This document shows, in pieces, positions 42,218-50,581 of a stretch of DNA of 64,000 nucleotides. Both the position numbers and the translations under genes were made by a program. The stretch is from the NCBI RefSeq assembly GCF_947492405.1, contig NZ_CANLMP010000001.1, positions 620,001-684,000 on the forward strand. The letters run 5' to 3'. Within the stretch, counting starts at the first letter, position 1. The number at the start of each line of letters is the position of its first letter. The notes under the pieces were generated by a model. The model ran no database searches. It was not told the origin of the DNA and was given only the letters and a program-made list of their open reading frames with translations. Source of the stretch: an uncultured Aquimarina sp. GTDB taxonomy: Bacteria > Bacteroidota > Bacteroidia > Flavobacteriales > Flavobacteriaceae.

Positions 42218-43129
42218 ATGTATATAGAACAAGGAAGAAAAGGAAAACTTGGAATGTGGAAATATTTATTTCCCCCACTAGGATTTTTTGGTTTAATGAT
42301 CTTAAATTTCTTAGTCAGTTTATTAATGGGACAGGATACCGAAACTGTTATGCAAAATCAAATAGAAACATTCGGGAAACCCTTATTTTTTCTTATAGCC
42401 GTAGCACCTTTTGTTGTTTTTTTGGGAGCATTATTCTTTTGGGTAAAAATAGTACATCAGCAAAGCATAACTTCATTAACTACTTCTAGAAAAAAAATAG
42501 ATTGGAAACGAGTGTTCTTTATGTTTGGATTAATGTCATTATATATTGGTATTACCACATATATAGGATATATCGTTTCTCCAGATGATTATGAGTTAAA
42601 TTTTAAACTGCAACCATTTTTGATATTAGCTATAATGGCAATAATATTAGTACCTATACAAACCAGTTTTGAAGAGTATTTTTTTAGAGGATATTTAATG
42701 CAAGGACTTGGTATTGCTACAAAAACAAAATGGATCCCTTTTGTAATTACCTCTGTGACATTTGGATTAATGCATATTGCTAACCCAGAAGTAAGCAAGT
42801 TAGGACCCATTATTATGGTTTATTACATTGGTACAGGATTTTTCTTAGCAATTATGACATTGATGGATGAAGGTTTGGAATTGGCATTAGGATTTCATGC
42901 GGCCAATAACCTGGTAACAGCAATGTTAGTTACATCCAGTTGGACGGCTTTTCAAACAGATTCGTTATTATTATATACAGCAGAACCTGAGGTGAATTTC
43001 GAAATTCTATTTCCGGTGTTAATTATATTTCCTGCTTTTTTATTCATTTTGACTAAAAAATATAAATGGTCAGGATGGAAAGATAAATTATTCGGAAAAA
43101 TAGAACCAGAACTTCTGACAGAAGAATGA
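42218..43129 (+). CDS. CPBP family intramembrane protease
   Basis: SFEEYFFRGYLMQGL, FGLMHIANPE, LGFHAANN motifs. Confidence 0.88.
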   Translation: MYIEQGRKGKLGMWKYLFPPLGFFGLMILNFLVSLLMGQDTETVMQNQIETFGKPLFFLIAVAPFVVFLGALFFWVKIVHQQSITSLTTSRKKIDWKRVFFMFGLMSLYIGITTYIGYIVSPDDYELNFKLQPFLILAIMAIILVPIQTSFEEYFFRGYLMQGLGIATKTKWIPFVITSVTFGLMHIANPEVSKLGPIIMVYYIGTGFFLAIMTLMDEGLELALGFHAANNLVTAMLVTSSWTAFQTDSLLLYTAEPEVNFEILFPVLIIFPAFLFILTKKYKWSGWKDKLFGKIEPELLTEE

Positions 43130-43198
43130 TAACAAATTCATAATATACAATTTACTTAAGCATAACCTATGGATATGTTAGAAAATTGAAATTTGGAT

Positions 43199-44308
43199 AT
43201 GCAAACAAAAGATACATTTTCTACCCCAAAAGTGCACAAAGATTTTTGTATTAACAAACAGTCTTTGGATAATGAAGGTTTACAACGAATTGCGTATAAT
43301 TTTATCAAAGAAGGAGAGTTTTATGAGCAAGAAGTTGGTAATTTTCTATTAGATTGGTTAAATGAGAAAGATCATATTGTTGTAATGACATCAGGTTCTA
43401 CTGGAAAACCTAAAAAGATAAAGATTTACAAACAGCATATGGTTAATAGTGCAAAAGCTACAGGTGCTTTTTTTAAAGTAAATGAAGGTACAACGGCGTT
43501 ATTGTGCTTACCAGCTACCTATATTGCGGGTAAAATGATGTTGGTACGGGCAATGGTATTAGGATGGAAAATAGATTTAGTTCCGCCTAAAACAAATCCT
43601 TTGGATACCGTCTATAAGCAATATGATTTTTGTGCAATGGTACCATTACAACTTGATAACTCAATCAACAGACTCCATCTACTTAAGAAATTAATAGTAG
43701 GAGGAGGAACTGTATCAGAAAATCTAAAAGAACTCATTCAAGGAATCAAAACTAAAATTTTTGAAACCTATGGAATGACAGAAACGATAACTCATATTGC
43801 TGCAAGAAGAATCAACCCAAAGAAAAAAGACAAAAAGGATGGCAAGTACTTCAGAGCTTTGCCCAATATTACATTGAGTACAGATGATAGAAATTGTCTA
43901 ATAATTAAGGCTCCTCAGCTAAATGAAGAAACTATTATTACCAATGATGTAGTGGAACTCAAAACGTATAAAAAATTTATCTGGAAAGGGCGCTATGATA
44001 ATGTAATTAATAGTGGAGGTATTAAATTGTTTCCAGAAGAGATTGAAACAAAATTACAACTGCTTATTGGACACCGTTTTTTTATAACAAGTATTCCTGA
44101 TGATACATTAGGAGATAAAGTAATCTTAATCATTGAAAATGATTATAATGAGTTAATGTATAGTACTTTAAAAGAAGCTATACATAGTGTTAAAACACTT
44201 TCTAAATACGAAATACCTAAGAAAATTTATTTCACCCCTCAGTTTATAGAAACAGATAATGGAAAAATTCAGCGTACTAAGACTCTGGAATTTGTAGTTG
44301 GAGTATAA
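43199..44308 (+). CDS. menE: o-succinylbenzoate-CoA ligase-like AMP-binding protein
   Basis: VMTSGSTGKPKKIKI, ETYGMTETITHIA, WKGRYDNVINSGGIKLFPEEIE; ATG 43199 preferred over TTG 43193. Confidence 0.88.
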   Translation: MQTKDTFSTPKVHKDFCINKQSLDNEGLQRIAYNFIKEGEFYEQEVGNFLLDWLNEKDHIVVMTSGSTGKPKKIKIYKQHMVNSAKATGAFFKVNEGTTALLCLPATYIAGKMMLVRAMVLGWKIDLVPPKTNPLDTVYKQYDFCAMVPLQLDNSINRLHLLKKLIVGGGTVSENLKELIQGIKTKIFETYGMTETITHIAARRINPKKKDKKDGKYFRALPNITLSTDDRNCLIIKAPQLNEETIITNDVVELKTYKKFIWKGRYDNVINSGGIKLFPEEIETKLQLLIGHRFFITSIPDDTLGDKVILIIENDYNELMYSTLKEAIHSVKTLSKYEIPKKIYFTPQFIETDNGKIQRTKTLEFVVGV

Positions 44309-44605
44309 CCGTTAGAAGATGAATTGCTAAATAATCATACTCTGCTTAGCTAAATTTTAATCATTTTATAGTTCAGAATGATAACAATAGTACTTGTACG
44401 TTGATCCATTCAGAAACTTATGTATTCCTTTTTATTAATTATATATAACACTTTTGAAAAAATCCTATTCAAATATTTCTTCTACAAATATAATTGTGAC
44501 TAAATATATGCAGTTTTAAAGTGGATTATTCCCTCGATTTATATTCTGACAGAGGTCGAAAACCAAAAACGTTATTGTAAGTTATTCAAACATCAAATAG
44601 TATAG

Positions 44606-44746
44606 ATGAAATTGAAATTTATTGATTCCATTTATAATCAAGTTAATTATACATCCTACTCCAAAGAGGTGTTTGTTTATTTCCCTAATAAATCAATTAT
44701 AAAAAATAGTATTATTCCCCGTTTATTGAAGTTTTTTGGGGATTAA
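44606..44746 (+). CDS. Possible 46-aa small ORF in the large intergenic region
   Basis: MKLKFIDSIYNQVNYTSYSKEVFVYFPNKSIIKNSIIPRLLKFFGD*; below ORF-track cutoff. Confidence 0.2.
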   Translation: MKLKFIDSIYNQVNYTSYSKEVFVYFPNKSIIKNSIIPRLLKFFGD

Positions 44747-44824
44747 TGTAAATAAGTACCTAAGGATCATTGTTCTTAAATGCGAGGAAATACATTGTTA
44801 AACAAACCTAGGGTAAACCACTTG

Positions 44825-44840
44825 TAAAACAGGTGTTTAT
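44825..44840. promoter_or_regulatory. Shared dyad operator candidate, copy 1 (upstream of operon)
   Basis: TAAAACAGGTGTTTAT with AAACA-NN-TGTTT symmetry. Confidence 0.55.
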
Positions 44841-45130
44841 ACTGGTTTTTTTAAAATTAGTTAGTTGTAGTTTTGTAATGTAGTACTATAAAAACAAGTT
44901 TGGATACCCGATTCCAAACATAAAAACAGGGGCAATTCTTAAAGTTTTTTATGAGTAAAAAACGACATCAATAACATCATCGTTTTTATAAGTTATCGCA
45001 CAGTAAATTTTTCCAGTATTAAGATAACAATTCATAAAATATAAATGAAAATTCAAATATAATTGATCACTATATTTTTCTATTAAGGGTGGCTTTATTT
45101 CGTAAAATTAATAATTAATAAAACAAAATT

Positions 45131-45475
45131 ATGAGCACAAATGGTATTTCAACAACCGATGGGAAGTTGTTTTTTTCAAACCCTCCTCATCCAGATTCAA
45201 GTCATACACCTGAATTTAAAAATCTTGATGATATGAAAGATTTTAAAATAGATACTTCGGCTAAAAGTAAAAGCTTAGCTAAATCTGCTAGTTTACCTAA
45301 AGTGGCGGTTTATGCTGTAGCACCAGACGTATTAGTCACTCCCGCTAACCCTTTAGTGATTTCTGGTAGTGGACCTGTTTCTGTAAGTTTTGGGCAAGTT
45401 ACAATTGAACCAGGAGGACAAATAAAAGTCTTAACAACTGCAGATATTAAAATCGAAAAATTGATAAAGAAATAA
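45131..45475 (+). CDS. Small orphan protein, beta-rich C-terminal half, no signal peptide
   Basis: First gene of operon; VLVTPANPLVISGSGPVSVSFGQVTIEPGGQIKVLTTADIKI. Confidence 0.65.
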   Translation: MSTNGISTTDGKLFFSNPPHPDSSHTPEFKNLDDMKDFKIDTSAKSKSLAKSASLPKVAVYAVAPDVLVTPANPLVISGSGPVSVSFGQVTIEPGGQIKVLTTADIKIEKLIKK

Positions 45476-45492
45476 TTTAAAAAATATTCAAA

Positions 45493-46158
45493 ATGAGCAA
45501 TTTAACAGGAGATATAATCATATCGGGAGCCGATGGTTCGGCAGGTACAAATGGCCAAAGTCAATCGAATCCAGCACCAAGTGGTAATAATGGTACAAAT
45601 GCAAACTGTGATTGGGATTCAGTTTGTCGTCCAAAATCCAGTTCAGGGACATCAGGAAGTAATGGAGCCGCAGGAGGAAGTGGATCCTCTGGTGGTGATG
45701 GCGCAGCTTGTCCTTCGGCAACAATAACAATAGGTGAACTTACAGGAACAATTACCGTTTCTGCTGCTGCTGGAACTGGCGGAAACGGCGGAAATGGAGG
45801 TGCTGGACAAACTGGTGGAAATGGTGGAGATGGAGGAAAACCTTCAGGATGTCCTGCTGGTTCTGACTGTTCAGGTAGTAATGGTGGAGATGCAGGGAAT
45901 GGTGGAAACGGTGGAAATGGTGGAAACGGTGGAAACGGAGGAAATGGAAGTCAGGTTATTGTACAGTACCACGGAGGAAACGTTCTTACTTCAACGCCAA
46001 CGCCAAAAGGAGGATCTGGAGGAGTTGATGGCTTAGGAGGTTCTGCTGGAAAAGCAGGCTCTCCGGGAGGAAAACCAGCTAGTGGTGGTACCGCAGGAAA
46101 TAGTGGTGCAGCAGGAAGCAATGGTACTCCAAGTAACATCATTACTCAACCAGTATAG
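45493..46158 (+). CDS. Gly/Asn-rich (GGN)n low-complexity protein
   Basis: 17 bp after the previous gene; GGNGGNGGNGGNGGNG tracts, PE_PGRS- or polyglycine-II-like composition, several Cys. Confidence 0.75.
   Translation: MSNLTGDIIISGADGSAGTNGQSQSNPAPSGNNGTNANCDWDSVCRPKSSSGTSGSNGAAGGSGSSGGDGAACPSATITIGELTGTITVSAAAGTGGNGGNGGAGQTGGNGGDGGKPSGCPAGSDCSGSNGGDAGNGGNGGNGGNGGNGGNGSQVIVQYHGGNVLTSTPTPKGGSGGVDGLGGSAGKAGSPGGKPASGGTAGNSGAAGSNGTPSNIITQPV
45901..45945 (+). repeat. 9-bp tandem repeat GGTGGAAAY x5
   Basis: ggtggaaac ggtggaaat ggtggaaac ggtggaaac ggaggaaat within the Gly-rich gene. Confidence 0.85.
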
Positions 46159-46174
46159 TAAAACGCGTGTTTAT
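46159..46174. promoter_or_regulatory. Shared dyad candidate, copy 2 (gene junction)
   Basis: TAAAACGCGTGTTTAT spanning the 45493-46158/46173 gene junction. Confidence 0.35.
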
Positions 46175-47192
46175 GAATGATACTAAAGAAAATATCATTA
46201 ATAATGTAACGCAACTTTCATCTTATGCTACAACACTTAGCTTGGCTCCGGCTAAGCAGGTGTTGCAGCTTAGAGATGAATTACTTGCCTTACCAAATGA
46301 GACTAAGTGGACGCTTGGAGGTAGATCAGGATTAAATTCTGACGGAAGCCCGCTTCAATATTGTATTAGTTCTTCTAATAGTGGATTGCACGGACGGTTT
46401 ATAAGTGATCCTTCTTGTATAATAGGTCCACCCAAAGAACGATATCAATATAGTTATCTGGCTTTACAGAAACTTTATAAAAGAACAGGATCAAGTGACA
46501 TTAAGAAGGTATGCGAAGAGATGTTAGCATATCATTTACCTAAAGAACAAGAGGTGTTGCAGGACTATCCAGATGGAGTGTTTTGGTTAGGAGCTTCACC
46601 TGATAGATCAGGAATGGCTGTTTACATAGACGGAAGAAGAGGAGGACATGATGCCTCGTGGAAGCGCTTAAGAGACTGGCTTACTGATTTAATGCCAAAT
46701 AATACTGAAGTGGATTCTTTTATAAGTGCTGTTAAGCCTTTTGCAGATATCATGAGTATAGGTTTAGAAGGAAGTAATCTAAAAAACTTAAGAGCAAAAA
46801 TCTATTTCCGTTTATCAAAGCCTACTTCATTTAAGGATTTAGATATTCCTTTACTAAAAGAAAACAAGTTTACTACTTTTTTAAACGATGTTGTTGGTGA
46901 TAAGGCGATAAGGCTTTCTGGACTTGTTTTTAACATAGGTTTTCATATTGCTTCCTCTAAAATGTTTGATGCAAAAATAGATGTGTGTGGTTGTAATTCT
47001 TGTGTAAAACTGAACTCTAAAGAATGGATTGCTTTACTAAATAAAACAACATTAAAAAATGATGTAAAACCATTTCCTGTAGATGATAGTGTTCTTGATA
47101 CTCAGTGTGCTGTTTCTTATTACGGAATGGGGGTTGATAGAAAAGGTAACGTTAGAATAAATTTATACTTAAAAAATAAATTATTGAACTAA
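46173..47192 (+). CDS. Orphan protein; weak ABBA-type aromatic/peptide prenyltransferase-like pattern
   Basis: Repeated strand-like units GASPDRSGMAVYID, GLEGSNLKNLRAKIYFRLSKP, GVDRKGNVRINLYLK; ATG 46173 preferred over GTG 46167. Confidence 0.55.
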   Translation: MNDTKENIINNVTQLSSYATTLSLAPAKQVLQLRDELLALPNETKWTLGGRSGLNSDGSPLQYCISSSNSGLHGRFISDPSCIIGPPKERYQYSYLALQKLYKRTGSSDIKKVCEEMLAYHLPKEQEVLQDYPDGVFWLGASPDRSGMAVYIDGRRGGHDASWKRLRDWLTDLMPNNTEVDSFISAVKPFADIMSIGLEGSNLKNLRAKIYFRLSKPTSFKDLDIPLLKENKFTTFLNDVVGDKAIRLSGLVFNIGFHIASSKMFDAKIDVCGCNSCVKLNSKEWIALLNKTTLKNDVKPFPVDDSVLDTQCAVSYYGMGVDRKGNVRINLYLKNKLLN

Positions 47193-47258
47193 AATAATTA
47201 CCGATATCTCCTAAGACTTTCTAATCAAAACTAATAAAATATAATAAAAAAATTATAG

Positions 47259-47564
47259 ATGAAACAAGATGTAATTATTCCTAGAAATAGAATTTTAATT
47301 TACTATCAGGGGTATTGTGGGAAATGTAAAATTTTATCAAAGTTAGTGGTGTTGCTTTCTTTCAACTTTGTGAAAAGAATTCCTTTGGAAGTAGATGATA
47401 GTATTAAACTATTTTTTGAAGATTATCCCAAAGCCAAAGGATATCCCATTCTTTTCTTAGGAGCTAAGCCTATATATAATTATTGGGTATTCCCAGCTGT
47501 TCCTTTTGCAATCATGTTATCCTGGGTGTATCGGATACAAACGATTTTTGGTAAAAAGCAATAA
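47259..47564 (+). CDS. DCC-like (DUF393-like) thiol-disulfide family small protein
   Basis: ILIYYQGYCGKCKILSKLV CxxC near N-terminus, hydrophobic C-terminus. Confidence 0.5.
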   Translation: MKQDVIIPRNRILIYYQGYCGKCKILSKLVVLLSFNFVKRIPLEVDDSIKLFFEDYPKAKGYPILFLGAKPIYNYWVFPAVPFAIMLSWVYRIQTIFGKKQ

Positions 47565-47636
47565 TTTCTTGCGATCGAAAGAATACCGATTGCTAATTAA
47601 AAAGATGCCTTTAAGACAATTTAATTAAAACATTTT

Positions 47637-48476
47637 ATGAGAACGATTTTTAAAGATCCAAAACTTCAATTAGAATTTGAAGATAAAGGTTATGTGGTTA
47701 TAGATTTTTTAAGCATAGAAGAAGTAACCCAGTTAAAAGAAATATATAAAGAGCTGAATGGTCAACCTACTCAAATGGGATTTTCTACATCTAATATGAG
47801 TATGGATGCTAATTATAGAAAAAAAGTATCTAATACGATTACTTCGGTATTTAGTAATGCGGTTAATAAACATTTTGATCGCTTTAAGATGTTTTTTGGA
47901 ATATTTACTTCCAAACAGCCCAATCAAGAGAAAGGTCTTTGTTCGATGCATCAAGATCCTACATATGTGGATGAAAGTAAATACCAGGGGATCACGATAT
48001 GGGTACCACTCATAGATACTAATGAGACTAATGGAGCACTAGAAGTAATAGACAGAAGTCATTTACTTAATGAATACCCTAGAAGCACATTACCTAGATT
48101 TCCATACGGTGATTTAGTGCCTTTATTACTAAAAAAATATTTCAAAAGATTAGACATCAAAGCAGGACAGGCTTATATCGGTAACTCCAAAGTTTTTCAT
48201 TGGTCTCCATCAAATATGAGTAATGAAGAAAGAGTTGCGGCTTTAGCCTGGATGGCAGAAGAAGAAAGCCAAATGAGATGCTATTATCAAGATTTTAAAA
48301 ACCCAGGAAAAACCATGGAAGTTTTTGAATTAGAAGCGGATCATTATATAGAAAATCCACTTTTTAGTAGACCAGATGAAAGCAAAGCAAAAAAGATAGA
48401 AGAGGTAGATAGTCAATTCGAACCGCTAAATGAAGCCAAAATTGATGCTATTATCAATGGTGTAACTACAGCCTAA
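47637..48476 (+). CDS. Phytanoyl-CoA dioxygenase (PhyH) family protein
   Basis: MHQDPTYVDE (HxD), IWVPLIDTNETNGALEVIDRSH, YIGNSKVFHWSPSN distal His. Confidence 0.85.
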   Translation: MRTIFKDPKLQLEFEDKGYVVIDFLSIEEVTQLKEIYKELNGQPTQMGFSTSNMSMDANYRKKVSNTITSVFSNAVNKHFDRFKMFFGIFTSKQPNQEKGLCSMHQDPTYVDESKYQGITIWVPLIDTNETNGALEVIDRSHLLNEYPRSTLPRFPYGDLVPLLLKKYFKRLDIKAGQAYIGNSKVFHWSPSNMSNEERVAALAWMAEEESQMRCYYQDFKNPGKTMEVFELEADHYIENPLFSRPDESKAKKIEEVDSQFEPLNEAKIDAIINGVTTA

Positions 48477-48524
48477 TCTAATATTTGTTTTGATTGCCTA
48501 AAGCGAATTTAAAAATAAAAAATC

Positions 48525-49409
48525 ATGAGCATTACAGAGAAATTATTAAGTGACGATTCTTTTGAAAAAAAGAAAAATACCAGAGTACTTTTTAAAGATG
48601 ATATTTTAAATAAATCTTTTCTTAAAAATGGTTTTGTTGTTGTTGATTTTTTAAATGCATCAGAAATCGAAGAATTAATAAATTCCTATAGAACACTTCA
48701 TGGAGATTTGGGAGAAGCAGCATTTGCTTCTACAATAATGAGCAAAAATCCTGAATATCGATTCGCTGTGTCTTCAATAATAAATACAATTTTTCGGAGA
48801 GCAATACAGGAATTATTCATTGATGTTAAGTTTTTCTGGGGAAATTTTAATATAAAATATCCGAATAAAAAGAACGGAGTAGTACCTCTTCATCAAGACC
48901 CTTCATTTTTGGATGAAAGAAATTTCAACCCTCTAGGAATATGGGTTCCATTAGTAGATACGAATCAAGAAAATGGTGCCTTGCAGGTCATTCCGGGCAG
49001 TCATACAATTTTAGATAGCCCTAGGTGTGGAGGACAATTGTTCCCATATTCATCAATACAAGATTCTTTATTAGAACGTTTTGGGAAACCACTGTTTATG
49101 AAAGCTGGTCAAGCATATATAGGAAACCCTGCTTTATTTCACGCTTCACCATCTAATGAAAGTTTACATCCCAGAATTGTTGCCGCTTGTTTGGCAGGAC
49201 CTGTAGAAAGTGAATTGAGATACCATCATTATAAAGTTACAGAAGAAAAAGAAGTAGCAGAAATGTTTAAAGTAGATGATTCATACTATTTATCTGCTCC
49301 ATTATTTAGTAAACCTAATGTATCTGAATATGAATTATTAGAATCGATTAATATTCAAAAACCACCTAGTAAAGAAATGTTGTTTCAGCTATTAAGTCAG
49401 TTTAATTAA
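48525..49409 (+). CDS. Phytanoyl-CoA dioxygenase (PhyH) family protein, paralog of previous
   Basis: LHQDPSFLDE, IWVPLVDTNQENGALQVIPGSH, YIGNPALFHASPSN. Confidence 0.87.
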   Translation: MSITEKLLSDDSFEKKKNTRVLFKDDILNKSFLKNGFVVVDFLNASEIEELINSYRTLHGDLGEAAFASTIMSKNPEYRFAVSSIINTIFRRAIQELFIDVKFFWGNFNIKYPNKKNGVVPLHQDPSFLDERNFNPLGIWVPLVDTNQENGALQVIPGSHTILDSPRCGGQLFPYSSIQDSLLERFGKPLFMKAGQAYIGNPALFHASPSNESLHPRIVAACLAGPVESELRYHHYKVTEEKEVAEMFKVDDSYYLSAPLFSKPNVSEYELLESINIQKPPSKEMLFQLLSQFN

Positions 49410-49420
49410 AGAGAAGAAGG

Positions 49421-50557
49421 ATGTTTAAAATAGATAAGACAGAAGATAAAATCGAAAACCTCATTATTCAACAAATAAATTCTTCTATTGAAAAGAATAC
49501 TTGGGAGAATATGTTTCTGAATGGACTTAATCATTTGGTTAATGAGTATTATGAAGGATTTGTAAATACAAAACATGTGATGCCTTTTTCTCCAGAGGTT
49601 TTTCAGGTAACAGAGGAGTTTCAGGAAGGAGATATTTTTCAGAGAGCTCTAATTTTAGATACTTTTATTGATGCAAATACGATATTAAACAATCAACTAG
49701 GAAACATTATTACCTCTGAAGCTGCTTATCTTATTGAATCCAGACGAGAGAAAGGGGTAGGAGGCTGGGCTTATTTTCCTAAATTAAGAGAATTACCACC
49801 GGATGCAGATGATTTAGCGCAGATTATACAGGTACTGTGTAGAAGCGGATACAAAAAGGAAACGACATCCTTATTTGAAGAACCGTTAAAAGTTTTATTC
49901 AGAGATCAAGCTAATACAGATAATGGATGGGAATCCTGGATTATACCTAAAGAAAATCAATCATTAGAGGAACAGTTACAAACCATTTGGGTAAATAAAG
50001 CATGGGGAATAGGATCTGATATCGATGTTGTTGCTAATGTATTATATGCATTAAGTATTTATGATAAGGATAGATTTTCTAAAGAAATAAAACAAGGACT
50101 TTCCTTCATATATAATAGTCACGAGGAATATTCTTGGAAAAGCACCTGGTACTACGGAAAAAACTACGGTACATACGTGAGTATAAGAGCTATTTGTGCT
50201 AATAATGGAGACAAACAAACGATCAGAAAAGCTGTAGATTTTTTAATCAATTCTAGAAAAGCAGATGGAGGTTGGGCATTAGAAAATGAAGCATCAAACT
50301 CTCTACAAACGGCTTTAGCATTATTAGGAATAGATATAGCTAATAAATATCTAGGAATTAGTATTGACCCAAATTGGTTAGAAAAGAGTCGTGTTTTTTT
50401 ACAAGAAAAGTATAACGACATATCCGGTTGGGAATCAAGCCCATTTATTCGCATGCCAATGGGAAGACCAAGTGGTTATATACATACAATTCTTACTTAT
50501 GAGAGTGCAACAGTTACAAATAATTTTGTTACCAAAGCCTGTCAAAAATTCATATAA
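49421..50557 (+). CDS. Prenyltransferase/squalene-cyclase-repeat-like protein with DxDD motif
   Basis: GVGGWAYFPKLRELPPDADDLAQIIQVL, SRKADGGWALENEASNSLQTALALLG; single about 380-aa alpha-barrel-like domain. Confidence 0.7.
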   Translation: MFKIDKTEDKIENLIIQQINSSIEKNTWENMFLNGLNHLVNEYYEGFVNTKHVMPFSPEVFQVTEEFQEGDIFQRALILDTFIDANTILNNQLGNIITSEAAYLIESRREKGVGGWAYFPKLRELPPDADDLAQIIQVLCRSGYKKETTSLFEEPLKVLFRDQANTDNGWESWIIPKENQSLEEQLQTIWVNKAWGIGSDIDVVANVLYALSIYDKDRFSKEIKQGLSFIYNSHEEYSWKSTWYYGKNYGTYVSIRAICANNGDKQTIRKAVDFLINSRKADGGWALENEASNSLQTALALLGIDIANKYLGISIDPNWLEKSRVFLQEKYNDISGWESSPFIRMPMGRPSGYIHTILTYESATVTNNFVTKACQKFI

Positions 50558-50581
50558 GAACCAACAAAAAAATAAGTAAAC

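Noticed and set aside
45778-45960. Short regularly repeated DNA as a possible CRISPR
   Set aside because: Units are contiguous 9-bp coding repeats without spacers
45518-46142. Several overlapping ORFs (45518-45730 -, 45533-45727 +, 45734-46036 +, 45951-46142 -) within the Gly-rich gene
   Set aside because: Low-complexity products (VEMVETVEMVETVE, HHHQ...) are frame artefacts of the GGTGGAAAY repeat
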